From the NCBI RefSeq assembly GCF_028890305.1, contig NZ_JARBXM010000001.1, positions 1,530,501 to 1,594,500 of the forward strand: a DNA stretch of 64,000 nucleotides, in the 5' to 3' direction. Positions 1 to 9,821 of this stretch are shown piece by piece. Both the position numbers and the translations under genes were made by a program. This DNA comes from Candidatus Methanosphaera massiliense. Its GTDB lineage: Archaea > Methanobacteriota > Methanobacteria > Methanobacteriales > Methanobacteriaceae. The notes beneath the pieces are model-generated. The model searched no databases, was not told the origin of the DNA, and saw nothing but the letters and a program-made list of their open reading frames with translations. Position 1 is the first letter of the stretch, and the number at the start of each line of letters is the position of its first letter.

Positions 1-2
1 CT

Positions 3-341
3 ATGCGTTCTACTAAAACAGAAATTCAGCCAAATAGTATAGATTTAAGTAAATATAATCTTATTTTAATGGGAAGTCCTTCTACACTAGGTAATCCTTC
101 ACCCGCTATATTAACTTTTATAGATAATTGCGACTTTAAGAATAAGGATGTAATTATATACACAACAACTCATACCAGGCAGGGACATGGCGTCTTAAAT
201 GATATGAAAAAAAGAATTGAATCAAGAGGTGGTCGTATAATCAATTCTTTTATCATAAGAGTTAATGATAAAACTGAGGAAGAAATTATTCGAAACACTT
301 TACGCGTAATCTATGCATTAGATTTAGATTTATATCTATAA
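3..341 (+). CDS. Flavodoxin-like protein, probably 5'-truncated by the window edge
   Basis: The 112 visible residues look like the C-terminal two thirds of a flavodoxin-like fold: a strand and loop around residues 20-31 (LILMGSPSTLGNPSPA), a second strand and loop at about 50-62 (VIIYTTTHTRQGHG) and a C-terminal helix. Flavodoxins bind FMN and are usually 140-180 residues, and the N-terminal phosphate-binding strand is absent here. Only two bases precede the first ATG, so the true start is probably outside the window. The exact redox role cannot be told. It is convergent with the Mur ligase remnant downstream. Confidence 0.6.
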   Translation: MRSTKTEIQPNSIDLSKYNLILMGSPSTLGNPSPAILTFIDNCDFKNKDVIIYTTTHTRQGHGVLNDMKKRIESRGGRIINSFIIRVNDKTEEEIIRNTLRVIYALDLDLYL

Positions 342-396
342 TAAATCATTATTCTTATTTTATTTTAAAAAAAATTAGTAGTGAAGGAGATTAGTA

Positions 397-756
397 TTAG
401 TTTTTGTTTTCTTCTTTTATTTTATTCTTAATTATATTCCATACAGCTTGTTCTTCACCACAGCCCGTGACTATTATATTAGAATATTCTGATTCATTAA
501 TTAGTTTTACAATTCCTTTTATTCGTTTGTCGAAATCATATTCTATTGGATAGTAACTTGCATTTAATCCACTTTCAACTATTTTCTCATAGTACTTCTC
601 TGCAGCATCTAAGGATACTCTTCCAGGAACTACTGTTATATGTGTTGGATTAACTGTTTTTAATGTTTTTAGATGATCTTCAAATATTTCTTCTTCATTA
701 GCATCTGGCGTACAGTATATGAATTCTGCTTCTGAATTAAATAATTCCCTTTTCAT
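397..756 (-). CDS. C-terminal (DUF1727-like) piece of a split MurT-type Mur ligase
   Basis: The 119-residue frame has no good identity as a stand-alone protein. It fits as the missing C-terminal domain of the Mur ligase that ends 17 bases upstream on the same strand. The string ITVVPGRVSLDAAEKYYEKI resembles the DUF1727 region of MurT. Reading the frame upstream of its ATG (756) stays open to a TAA at about 786-788 and gives DALKVNVLF, a natural continuation of the ligase's ...GIGQGDN. I infer one gene broken by a one-base deletion near 784-788. As written, the piece would need its own start, and no clear ribosome-binding site precedes 756. Confidence 0.6.
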   Translation of the reverse strand: MKRELFNSEAEFIYCTPDANEEEIFEDHLKTLKTVNPTHITVVPGRVSLDAAEKYYEKIVESGLNASYYPIEYDFDKRIKGIVKLINESEYSNIIVTGCGEEQAVWNIIKNKIKEENKN

Positions 757-773
757 GAATAATACATTTACTT

Positions 774-1826
774 TTAATGCATCACATTATCTCCCTGACC
801 TATTCCTACTAGTTTATCACCTAGTTTTTCTACTTCAAATCTGCCTGGTGGTAGAATTGAGAAATCAAGTGAATTGAAATAATTTGTTATATTAGATTCA
901 ATATTTTCAGGTTCAGGTGTGAAGCATGCATATGCTGTGAGTGATGCTAGTGTATTATATACGTTATGTGTACCAAATAATGGTAGACTTAGCTCTACAT
1001 CTATAGATACATTATCATCAAATGAATAATTGTACACAGAACCTATCACATGAACATCTAATCTACCATTTGAACTTAGTACTTTTGTAACTTTAATATC
1101 TGGTTCATGACGTGCGAATCCACATTCACATGAATACACTCCTCTCTGATTCATGTAATGACGTGAATATTCTAATTTTTTACCACATCTTGGACAATAA
1201 GAATCTGCTGGTTCATAAACATCTTCCACCATGTCTGTATCTAATCCATAATAAATTACATGGCCCTCCTCTTGCTTGTTTAATCCAATATTACATGTAT
1301 TTGGATCATCAGTGTTTACCATTACAACTCCATTCATCATGTCCTTAGATAGTAATGTTTTAGCCTTCACATATTGTTCAAATGAATTCTTCTTACCAAG
1401 TACCTGTGTATGCTCACGGGATATACTGGTGTATAATACTCCTTTTGGCTGAACATACTTCTGTACTTTGTCAGGTATTCCATGTTCAATATCTCTTATA
1501 CCATATTCAAAGACTCCGATATTAGCCTTTTTTGAAAGTAATGCCGTTGTAAGAGCATATATTGTATTATTATCCACACTAGATATAATATCCGTATCTT
1601 TAGATAATAGGTTTATTAGCATGGTTGTAGTGGTTGTTTTACCATTAGTTCCAGTAATAAGAATTGAACCTGTTTCTAATTGTTCGTTTGCAAGTTTTTT
1701 AATAGAATCTAGGCCAGCATACTTTATAAATAAATACCCCGGATAAGATTTACCTCCTGTTGGTAAGACTTTTAATAATTTATAAGTAAACTGGCTAAAT
1801 TTTTTAGTTAAGTTATAATTATTCAA
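774..1826 (-). CDS. MurT-like Mur ligase (cell-wall amide ligase), C-terminus frameshifted
   Basis: This is an ATP-dependent Mur-family ligase of the MurT type. Seen: the ATP-binding P-loop GTNGKTTTTT at residues 59-68, the central Mur domain, and a four-cysteine zinc-binding insertion (CPRCG at 211-215, CEC at 233-235) typical of MurT. In bacteria MurT works with the amidotransferase GatD on lipid II; in Methanobacteriales such ligases are thought to serve pseudomurein synthesis, and no gatD is adjacent here. At 350 residues it is short, ending GDNVMH. The missing DUF1727 domain continues in another frame at 397-756. Adding one base in the GAT-AAT-GTG-ATG stretch (780-791) joins the two parts into about 480 residues. 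Confidence 0.8.
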   Translation of the reverse strand: MNNYNLTKKFSQFTYKLLKVLPTGGKSYPGYLFIKYAGLDSIKKLANEQLETGSILITGTNGKTTTTTMLINLLSKDTDIISSVDNNTIYALTTALLSKKANIGVFEYGIRDIEHGIPDKVQKYVQPKGVLYTSISREHTQVLGKKNSFEQYVKAKTLLSKDMMNGVVMVNTDDPNTCNIGLNKQEEGHVIYYGLDTDMVEDVYEPADSYCPRCGKKLEYSRHYMNQRGVYSCECGFARHEPDIKVTKVLSSNGRLDVHVIGSVYNYSFDDNVSIDVELSLPLFGTHNVYNTLASLTAYACFTPEPENIESNITNYFNSLDFSILPPGRFEVEKLGDKLVGIGQGDNVMH

Positions 1827-2273
1827 CCTCGTATCTCCAAAAAAAAATTATCAATAAAACATATAAACTAAATATAATTAAGTTATAATCTAAAAATTTA
1901 ATCTTTCTAGTTACTTTTTTGTATAATATACTATATATATTTGATATTTTTTAAATGAATTAAAAGATTCGATTATGATTAAATAAGATAAAAAGAGGTT
2001 ATATTCAATAAATAGAATAATATCAAGAAATCAAAATTAAAAAAGAACTATAATACTTGAAAATAAAAAAACAGGATTAGGAAATTCAAGTAAAATTAAT
2101 AGTAAGTATATTCCTATTTCAAAAATAATTTAGTATATATCTAATTTTATATATTTAAAAAAATATAATTATACTATAATAAATATCCTTATGATAATTA
2201 TTAAAAAAGTTTCTTAATAAACAAAAATTATAAGAAAAAATATTAAAATCATAGACATAGGAGACAAAGATAC
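1827..2273. other. A+T-rich intergenic region between divergent Mur ligase and secF
   Basis: These 447 bases separate two divergent genes. I see no convincing ORF or RNA structure. TATA-like strings occur, for example TTATATATTTAAA near 2148-2160, about 115 bases before secF, and ATACTATATATAT near 1928-1940. An AGGAG at about 2259-2263 is the secF ribosome-binding site. Confidence 0.5.
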
Positions 2274-3125
2274 ATGGTAGATATAATAAAATATATTACC
2301 CGCCAGTCTCATAAACCTCTGATTTTAATTCCTGTGATATTAATGATACTTTCACTCTTATATCTAGGAGCCTTCGGATTAAATGAAGGTGTAGATTTAA
2401 AGGGAGGTACCATGGTCACAGTAGAACTAAAACAAAGTATGACAGAATCACAAATAACAGACTTAGTTCAAAGTAACCTGGGAGTAAGTGATGTTGAAAC
2501 ATCCTTATCAGGTAACACAGCTACAATAACCATATCTGGGGATGTAGATCAGGCCGAATTTGACCAGAAATTCAGTAATCAATTCAATATACTGAGCTTC
2601 AGAAGTGTAGGTGCTCTGCTAAGTCAAGCTGCGATGGATCAGATAGTATATGCATTACTTTTTGCATTTGTATTTATGGCCATAACAGTATTTTTTGTAT
2701 TTAGAGATTTAGTTCCATCTGCTGCTATAGTCTTATCAGCATTATGTAACATATCTATTGCAGTTGGTAGTATGTCACTATTTGGCATACCATTATCTGT
2801 TGCTAGTGTAGGTGCATTACTGATGCTTATAGGTTATGGTGTGGATACAGATATATTATTAACTACACGTTTACTAAAACGACACGCTGGAGATCTTGAT
2901 GATCGAGCAGAAGGTGCATGTAGAACAGGTATAACTTTAACATTTGCAGCATTAGCCTCAATGGTTGTATTATTTGTAGTTGTTAAAGTATTCATTCCAT
3001 CAGCACAAGTATTAGAAGACATATCAGCAGTACTTATTATGGGATTATTATCAGATTTATTATCAACATGGCTTATGAACCTGGGTATACTCAAATGGCA
3101 CATGGAAAGAGGTGGTCACAATTAA
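2274..3125 (+). CDS. secF: Protein-export membrane protein SecF
   Basis: SecF forms, with SecD, a membrane complex that assists Sec-dependent protein export. The 283-residue protein has a first membrane helix (about 19-35), the conserved GVDLKGGT stretch right after it (about 38-45), an external domain, and five further helices from about 120 on, including the [15 protein letters not shown] segment (about 181-195) characteristic of the SecD/SecF family. The length is normal for archaeal SecF. The ATG start is preceded by AGGAGACAAAGATAC. Its last 14 bases overlap the secD GTG start, which suggests translational coupling. Confidence 0.93.
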   Translation: MVDIIKYITRQSHKPLILIPVILMILSLLYLGAFGLNEGVDLKGGTMVTVELKQSMTESQITDLVQSNLGVSDVETSLSGNTATITISGDVDQAEFDQKFSNQFNILSFRSVGALLSQAAMDQIVYALLFAFVFMAITVFFVFRDLVPSAAIVLSALCNISIAVGSMSLFGIPLSVASVGALLMLIGYGVDTDILLTTRLLKRHAGDLDDRAEGACRTGITLTFAALASMVVLFVVVKVFIPSAQVLEDISAVLIMGLLSDLLSTWLMNLGILKWHMERGGHN

Positions 3126-4434
3126 TCAAGCCACTAAACAATTTCTAAAAAGACCTAGAACAATAATATTAGCAGTACTACTTATTGCTAGTGTTGTATC
3201 TATTGCTGTATTTGGATTACAAGAAGGTCTTGACCTTGCAGGAGGATCAATGATACAATTACATCTTGAAAAACCTGTAGACCAAGATACAATGAACACG
3301 GTAACCGCAGTGTTAGATAAAAGGTTAAATGCATTTGGTATTAGTGATGTTCAGGTAAGACAGAGTGGTGATCAAGATATTATAGTTGAAATAGCGGGAG
3401 TGCGACCTGAGGAAGTAGAACATATTATTAGTACTCCGGGTAAGTTCGAAGCTAAAATCAACAATAAAACAGCTCTCACTGGTTCAGATATTACTAGTGT
3501 TTCAGGAGCAGAAGTAACAGGTACCCAGTGGAAAGTACCGTTTTCAGTATCAACAGATGCTGCAAATAAATTTGCATCTGTTGCTGAAGGTCAAGCTGGA
3601 TCTACTGTAGATATGTACCTTGATGATAAATTAATATCATCACCACAATTAGATGCTGGACTAGCTAACGGTGTAGGATCAACTGATATTGAAGTATCTG
3701 GTGGAGAACAAACAAAAGAACAGGCACAAAACCAGGCAAATGAAATACACACAGTTCTAGAATCTGGTGCATTGCCTGTAAAACTTTCAATTAGTGGAGT
3801 TAACAGTGTATCAGCAGAACTAGGTTCCCAATTTGAAACCGGTGCATTAATTGCTGGTTTCCTAGCATTACTAGCTATTGTAGCCGTAGTATCTATTAAA
3901 TATAGGTCACCATCATTAGTAGTTCCTATCATAGTAACTAGTTTATCAGAATTAGTGCTTATCCTAGGATTTGCAGCTGTAACACATTGGAACTTAGATT
4001 TATCTGCAATTGCAGGTATAATTGCTTCCATTGGTACTGGTGTAGACGACCAAATTGTAATGACAGATGAAGTACTTGCTAGACGAGACAGAAGTGACAG
4101 GAAAAACATTGTTAAAACAAGAATTAAACATGCATTTTTCATAGTATATGCTTCAGCAGGTACTTTAATTGCAGCAATGCTACCTTTAGCTTACATTGGA
4201 TTTTCAAGAGGTGCAACAGGAATAGGTATGCTTACTGGTTTTGCAGTAACTACTGTAGTAGGTGTACTTGTAGGTATCTTTATCACAAGACCTGTGTTTG
4301 CAGATTACATGGAAACATTCCTTATTAAAAGTCCTCAAAGTCAGATGCGTGAAAGAAAATCTGGAAAAAAACCTAAAAGAAATAAGAAAAAAGGTAGAAA
4401 AACTATTGCTAGAGAAGAAGCTCAGAATAAATAG
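3112..4434 (+). CDS. secD: Protein-export membrane protein SecD
   Basis: SecD is the partner of SecF in the accessory Sec complex. Of 440 residues, the first helix lies at about 17-35, followed by [14 protein letters not shown], a large extracytoplasmic domain (about 50-235), a five-helix bundle with [14 protein letters not shown] (about 306-319), and a strongly basic cytoplasmic tail (about 405-440, rich in K and R). The start is GTG at 3112 inside the end of secF. The gene order secF-secD is common in euryarchaea. As in other archaea there is no SecA in view to pair with it. Confidence 0.93.
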   Translation: MVTINQATKQFLKRPRTIILAVLLIASVVSIAVFGLQEGLDLAGGSMIQLHLEKPVDQDTMNTVTAVLDKRLNAFGISDVQVRQSGDQDIIVEIAGVRPEEVEHIISTPGKFEAKINNKTALTGSDITSVSGAEVTGTQWKVPFSVSTDAANKFASVAEGQAGSTVDMYLDDKLISSPQLDAGLANGVGSTDIEVSGGEQTKEQAQNQANEIHTVLESGALPVKLSISGVNSVSAELGSQFETGALIAGFLALLAIVAVVSIKYRSPSLVVPIIVTSLSELVLILGFAAVTHWNLDLSAIAGIIASIGTGVDDQIVMTDEVLARRDRSDRKNIVKTRIKHAFFIVYASAGTLIAAMLPLAYIGFSRGATGIGMLTGFAVTTVVGVLVGIFITRPVFADYMETFLIKSPQSQMRERKSGKKPKRNKKKGRKTIAREEAQNK

Positions 4435-4540
4435 ATTTCTTCTCTATTCTTCTAATTTTTTTTAACATTTTTGTATTATTATCTACTTTTTATAAAAATT
4501 ATACTAACTTCTAAATATTAAGAAAAACTAATTTTATATT

Positions 4541-5281
4541 ATGTTAAATAAGAATCATCCAAGATATCAATCATTAGTATATAGAGATAAAATAGTTAAG
4601 GCTCATGAGAATGGAATACTAGCAGATTCTGGTATGATAGCACATGGACGTGGAGAAACATTTGATTATTTGATTGGCGAGAAAACAACAGATAATTCAC
4701 AGAATACTATTGATGTTGCTGCATGCTATTTTTTAACTAGTAAAAATCCTGTATTAAGTGTTAATGGTAATACAACAGCACTTGTATCCGAGGAAATTGC
4801 ACAGTTAGCTGATTTATTAGATATTCCTGTTGAGATTAACTTGTATTATAGAACACCTGAAAGAATTGTTAATATTGAGAAAGTTTATAAGGATTTAGGT
4901 GTTAAAAACATACTTGGTACAGATGATGATGATTTTATTGATACTCCTGATTTAGACGGACCAAGGTCTCCTGTGAGTATTGAGGGAATTAAAAAGGCTG
5001 ATTTAGTATTTATACCATTAGAGGATGGTGACCGTGCAGAGAAGTTATATGCTCTTGGTAAAGATATTGTTAATGTTGATTTAAATCCATTATCTAGAAC
5101 AGCACAGACTTCTACAGTTACTATTGTTGATAATATTGTAAGGGTTATGCCGGCACTTATTAAATCTGTTGAGAAATACAGTGATTATGATAATTCAGAT
5201 CTTCAGGAGAAGATTGATAAATTTAATAATAATGTTAATTTAGATACAGCTATTCATGATATAATTAAAAGATTTGAGTAA
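4541..5281 (+). CDS. 4-phosphopantoate--beta-alanine ligase (phosphopantothenate synthetase)
   Basis: This archaeal enzyme (DUF137 family) joins 4-phosphopantoate and beta-alanine with ATP to make 4'-phosphopantothenate for coenzyme A, replacing bacterial PanC. The 246-residue protein shows the family N-terminus HPRYQSLVYRDKIVKAHENG, the segment AHGRGETFDYLIGE (about 34-47), the NGNTTALV loop (about 75-82), DLDGPRSPVSIEGI (about 142-155) and VDLNPLSRTAQTSTVTIVDN (about 184-203). Codons favour T at the third position, unlike the A-ending secD before it. The ATG has no clear Shine-Dalgarno sequence. A TATA-like TTTTTATAAAA lies at about 4488-4498. Confidence 0.92.
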   Translation: MLNKNHPRYQSLVYRDKIVKAHENGILADSGMIAHGRGETFDYLIGEKTTDNSQNTIDVAACYFLTSKNPVLSVNGNTTALVSEEIAQLADLLDIPVEINLYYRTPERIVNIEKVYKDLGVKNILGTDDDDFIDTPDLDGPRSPVSIEGIKKADLVFIPLEDGDRAEKLYALGKDIVNVDLNPLSRTAQTSTVTIVDNIVRVMPALIKSVEKYSDYDNSDLQEKIDKFNNNVNLDTAIHDIIKRFE

Positions 5282-5341
5282 GATTAGTATCATATTATTA
5301 TTTTTATTATTTTTAGATAAGTTAATTAGGAGATAGTGATT

Positions 5342-6103
5342 TTGAAGGTTTTTGGAGTAACAGGTCTTCCAGGTTCAGGAAAAAGTATAATTTCACGTAT
5401 TGCTAAAAAAGAGGGAATATATACCATTAGTATGGGTGATGTTATACGGGAAGAAGCTGAAAGACGTAATATCACTACTGGTAAGGCAGCAGTTATTTTA
5501 AGAAAGAAATATGGTAATAATGTTGTTGCTAGCAGATGTGTTACAAAGATTAAAAATCACTCTAAGAATAGACATAATAAGAGAGCTACTGTAAAGAAGA
5601 TGTACAATAGTCGTACTAATCATAATAAGCATCCACCTAAGAAGTATAAGAAAATAGAACAGGATATTTATCTTATTGAAGGTATTCGAAGTCCATATGA
5701 AGTAGCATATTTCAAGAAACATTTTAATAATTTCAAGGTAATTGCTATTCATTCTAGTCCAAATGAACGCTTTAATAGATTGAAAAGAAGAAAAAGAAAT
5801 GATGATTCTCCTGATTATAACAAGTTTGTTGAAAGAGATCAGAGAGAGTTAAATTTTGGAATTGGTAAGGTTATTGCATTAGCTGATTATATGTTAATTA
5901 ATGAGGGACCGATTCCTAATTTTAAGAATAATGTGAGAGCACTGATTACAAATGAAATCAAACCTAAACGGAAAAACATCAATAGAAAACGTAAAAGTAA
6001 AAATAAAAACAAGAGTAAACAGAACAGAAAATATCAAAAAGGTAAAAAACAGTATAATAAACATAACAACAGAAAAAACCATAATAAACAGAACAGAAGA
6101 TAA
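5342..6103 (+). CDS. UPF0200 P-loop kinase-like protein with basic insertion and overprinted tail
   Basis: This P-loop protein is of the UPF0200/COG0237-like family, which is related to dephospho-CoA and nucleotide kinases; its reaction is unproven. Seen: GVTGLPGSGKS at the N-terminus, MGDVIREE, IEGIRSPYEVAYF, HSSPNERFNRLKRRKRNDD, and FVERDQRELNFGIGKVIALADYM, all family hallmarks. Two oddities appear. There is a K/N/H-rich insertion of about 30 residues in the middle (5560-5665), and a roughly 50-residue K/N/R tail after the usual end. The tail is read from the first 152 bases of the next gene in another frame. TTG at 5342 lies 9 bases after AGGAG and matches the family start; a GTG at 5336 is too close to it. 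Confidence 0.85.
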   Translation: MKVFGVTGLPGSGKSIISRIAKKEGIYTISMGDVIREEAERRNITTGKAAVILRKKYGNNVVASRCVTKIKNHSKNRHNKRATVKKMYNSRTNHNKHPPKKYKKIEQDIYLIEGIRSPYEVAYFKKHFNNFKVIAIHSSPNERFNRLKRRKRNDDSPDYNKFVERDQRELNFGIGKVIALADYMLINEGPIPNFKNNVRALITNEIKPKRKNINRKRKSKNKNKSKQNRKYQKGKKQYNKHNNRKNHNKQNRR

Positions 6104-6362
6104 TTACCTATATACTATAGGTGACATTGAATTATTAAGAACTATTAGTAAGCTCATTAAATCTAATGAAATAAGTGAAGTTGCAAACACTATACTTAAC
6201 AAGAATAAACAAGATAATGGTATAACCTTTTTTATTAATAAACAAGCAGCATATCATAATAAATTTCATATGATAGATGAGAATATGTCCACACTGGATG
6301 ATATTGAAGTAATAATAAATACTCAACAGCCAGATGCTGTTATAGATTGGATATTAAACTAA
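5952..6362 (+). CDS. UPF0201 (DUF54) RNA-binding-like protein, start overlapping UPF0200 gene
   Basis: This is the archaeal UPF0201 family of small conserved proteins, which commonly sits beside UPF0200. The family features are visible: N-terminal VKIKTRVNRTENIKKVKNSI (residues about 16-35), then DIELLRTISKLIKSNEISEV, the FFINKQAAY motif (about 92-100), and DIEVIINTQQPDAVIDWIL at the end. Because the N-terminal motif lies before 6103, the gene must begin inside the UPF0200 frame, and ATG 5952 is the only suitable start. The overlap is 152 bases in a different frame. No strong ribosome-binding site is seen, only a GAGAG-like string in front, so coupling to the upstream gene is likely. Confidence 0.8.
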   Translation: MKSNLNGKTSIENVKVKIKTRVNRTENIKKVKNSIINITTEKTIINRTEDNYLYTIGDIELLRTISKLIKSNEISEVANTILNKNKQDNGITFFINKQAAYHNKFHMIDENMSTLDDIEVIINTQQPDAVIDWILN

Positions 6363-6413
6363 GAATAAAAAAAATAGTAAAAAGATAATTCATGAAGGGG
6401 GATTATAGTATAA

Positions 6414-7112
<699 letters not shown>

Positions 7113-7260
7113 TTAATAACTCCCTATACTTATATCAATGTTTAATATTATTGTTTTTATTACTTTAAAAAAATATGTTATGTAAACTTGTTTTAATCAA
7201 AAAATAAGTATTATATAAAAATAATTTAATAAAAAAAAGTTAAGAAAGTGGAATATAATA

Positions 7261-8445
7261 TTACTCTCTTCTTTTCGGTTTGATTCTCGGAACTTTTCGT
7301 TCTTTAGAAGAGTTATTATGTTTTTCCTCTTTCTCTTGTTTTCTAGGCTCTGATTTTTTATTATTACCTGATGATCTACGGAATATATTAGATAATCCAC
7401 TGAATCTGCCGCCCTTATTTTCATCAGTTTTTTCTCTTGTTTTCAAATCATCTTCAGATAATTCTTTAAAGTTTTTGTTTGAACCGATATTCTGTTTAGG
7501 ACTTTGATCAAATGAATCATCAAATATATCTATTGAATCTTTTCTAGGTACTTTATCATTTTTAGAACGCCTACGATTCTTAGAATTATTCTTCTGTCCA
7601 GTTCCCGGGACTGTTTTTCTTTTAATTCTATCTCTTGATGTTTCTCTGCGTGAATTTCTTCTTTTCCTATTATTTCTGAAAGTGTATATACTATCAATAA
7701 AGAATCCTGCAAGTGCTACAATAACACCTATTATACCAGATATTAAAATTACATTTGTTTTGTCTGGCATGTATTGATTTATTGCATTGGTTCTGTCCTC
7801 TGTCGGACCAGAAACATTAACTATCATTGCATTATTCTGAGATATTGCTGACATAATATTAGTAACATTATTAGCTTCTACTGTTGCATTAGCTGTCATT
7901 GCAGTATATCTCAAGTTGGTATAGGTACCTTCACTAAATACCCCGTAAATACTATTTAATACAGCTTGTGGGTCTCCACCTTCACTAATTCTAACAAAGA
8001 ATGTATTATTACCTGTATCTTCAACAGAAACAATATTATCATTACTGTTATTTATTGCTGTTTCAAAGTTCGATTGGGCATTATCCGAGTCAAAGTTACC
8101 GTCAACTTTTATTGTAATTCCTTCATATTCAACCTTCTGAACTCCATGTATAGAGCTTATATTTTGAATGATTTCTGTCAGATTTCCGTTTGTTGATAAA
8201 TCCATTTCTATAACATCGCTTCCAGTAACACTATCCTCTACGAGTGTACGGGTAAAATCTGGTACATCATCCATTATAGGTGATAACAAGAATGCTCCTC
8301 CAACCACACCTACAATTAATCCTAGTAGAACTACTGTGATTAGATTCTTTTTACCAATGTACGGTGTTAATAGTGCTGTTGAAAATACGAATATCATTGC
8401 TATAACAAATAGTATCAACATTATTACAATTGTCAATGCATCCAT
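7261..8445 (-). CDS. Membrane protein with external domain and long basic cytoplasmic tail, unknown
   Basis: I do not recognise a named family. The 394-residue protein has two membrane helices near the N-terminus (about 3-28 and 34-57), an external domain of about 170 residues rich in N, S and T with several N-glycosylation-type sites, a third helix at about 230-252, and a tail of about 140 residues dominated by K, R, S and N (for example RNNRKRRNSRRE). The layout suggests an anchored protein with a charged cytoplasmic region, perhaps contacting nucleic acid or acidic partners; that is inference only. It is divergent from the M42 peptidase gene, with 222 bases between them. Confidence 0.7.
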   Translation of the reverse strand: MDALTIVIMLILFVIAMIFVFSTALLTPYIGKKNLITVVLLGLIVGVVGGAFLLSPIMDDVPDFTRTLVEDSVTGSDVIEMDLSTNGNLTEIIQNISSIHGVQKVEYEGITIKVDGNFDSDNAQSNFETAINNSNDNIVSVEDTGNNTFFVRISEGGDPQAVLNSIYGVFSEGTYTNLRYTAMTANATVEANNVTNIMSAISQNNAMIVNVSGPTEDRTNAINQYMPDKTNVILISGIIGVIVALAGFFIDSIYTFRNNRKRRNSRRETSRDRIKRKTVPGTGQKNNSKNRRRSKNDKVPRKDSIDIFDDSFDQSPKQNIGSNKNFKELSEDDLKTREKTDENKGGRFSGLSNIFRRSSGNNKKSEPRKQEKEEKHNNSSKERKVPRIKPKRRE

Positions 8446-8682
8446 ATTTTTCCACTCTCTTAAAAAAAGAATAAAATATTCTTTCCCTATTAGTTTTTAA
8501 TCATGAATATTTTTGTTAATTACTTTATTAGTAGTTTATCATAAATAATAAAATAAAATAATTTAATAAGTAAAAGTAACTATAATATTATATATACAGA
8601 ATAAAATGTATAAAAAAAATAATTTAATTCGATTTATTTAACCGAAAATAATCATTTAACATAATAAATGCGAGGTTTAACA

Positions 8683-9711
8683 ATGAAAGAATTACTAAAA
8701 AAATTATCTGAAGCTTGCGGAATTTCAGGCTTTGAATCAGAAGTACGCGACATAATAAAAGATGAACTAAAAGATCACGTAGATGAAATGGAAACAGACG
8801 TAATGGGAAACCTAATAACAACACACAAAGGTAAAGAAGGAAAACCAACAGTTATGCTAGCTTCACACATGGACGAAATCGGTCTAATGGTAAGTTTCAT
8901 AGATGATGATGGATATTTAAGATTTGTTAAAATCGGTGGAATCAACGACCAAATGTTACTAAACCAGAAAGTATACGTACAAACAGAAAATGGAGAAGTA
9001 CCAGGTATAATCGGATCCAAACCACCACACATTACAAGTGCAGCAGAAGCTAAAAAAATCATACCATACAAAGACATGTTCATAGACATCGGAGCAAAAG
9101 ACAAAGAACAAGCAGAAAGTTTAGTATCAGTTGGAGACCCAATCGTATTCCACACTGACTTCGAAGAATGTTTAAATGATCTTGTAATGGGTAAAGCATT
9201 AGATAACCGTGTAGGCTGTGCAGTAATGACAGAAGTAATGAAACAGACAGACTGTGATGCTACAGTATACGGTGTAGGAACAGTACAAGAAGAAGTAGGA
9301 TTAAAAGGAGCAAAAACAGCAGCATTCAAATTAAACCCTGACATGGCAATTGCATTAGATGTAACTATTGCAGGAGACCACCCAGGAGTAAAACCTGAAG
9401 ATGCACCAGTAAAAGCAGGAAAAGGACCTGTAATATCATTCGCAGATGCTAGTGGTAGAGGTTTATTAACACATCCAATGATGAAAAAATTATTAGTAGA
9501 AGCAGCAGAAGCAGCAGGAATTGACTACCAAATAGAAGTAGGAGACGGCGGAACAACAGATGCAACAGCAATACACCTTACAAGAGAAGGAATTGCAACA
9601 GCAACATTATCCAGTGGTTCAAGATATATCCATACACCTATAAGTGTAGTTAACGTAAAAGATGTTGAAGACACTGTAAAGCTAATCCTCGAATTCCTTA
9701 AAAGATTATAG
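8683..9711 (+). CDS. M42 family metallopeptidase (glutamyl/tetrahedral-type aminopeptidase)
   Basis: This is a cytosolic binuclear zinc aminopeptidase of family M42, which forms large tetrahedral particles that trim peptides. Seen in order: [14 protein letters not shown] at the N-terminus, [12 protein letters not shown] with the first metal His and Asp neighbourhood, KALDNRVGC with the bridging Asp, [12 protein letters not shown] with the catalytic Glu pair, [12 protein letters not shown] with a metal Asp, and the late metal His at HTPISVV. The length of 342 residues is normal. ATG 8683 lies 7 bases after GAGG, so it is preferred to the ATG at 8668. Codons are strongly A-ending, which hints at high expression. 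Related cellulase (endoglucanase M) annotations belong to the same family. Confidence 0.9.
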   Translation: MKELLKKLSEACGISGFESEVRDIIKDELKDHVDEMETDVMGNLITTHKGKEGKPTVMLASHMDEIGLMVSFIDDDGYLRFVKIGGINDQMLLNQKVYVQTENGEVPGIIGSKPPHITSAAEAKKIIPYKDMFIDIGAKDKEQAESLVSVGDPIVFHTDFEECLNDLVMGKALDNRVGCAVMTEVMKQTDCDATVYGVGTVQEEVGLKGAKTAAFKLNPDMAIALDVTIAGDHPGVKPEDAPVKAGKGPVISFADASGRGLLTHPMMKKLLVEAAEAAGIDYQIEVGDGGTTDATAIHLTREGIATATLSSGSRYIHTPISVVNVKDVEDTVKLILEFLKRL

Positions 9712-9821
9712 ATGAACTCTACTTCATCTACCATTTTTTTTAAACTCCACAAATAGAATAAGATAATGCTATTTTTCTATAAAACTAATTTTAATAAAAA
9801 AAGAAAGAAGTATTGATGAAA

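Noticed and set aside
3591-4142. 183-codon open frame antisense to secD
   Set aside because: Same strand-shadow effect from low stop-codon frequency in the reverse frame. No recognisable protein features.
8775-9344. 189-codon frame antisense to the M42 peptidase
   Set aside because: The sense frame has all metal-binding motifs, while the antisense one has none.
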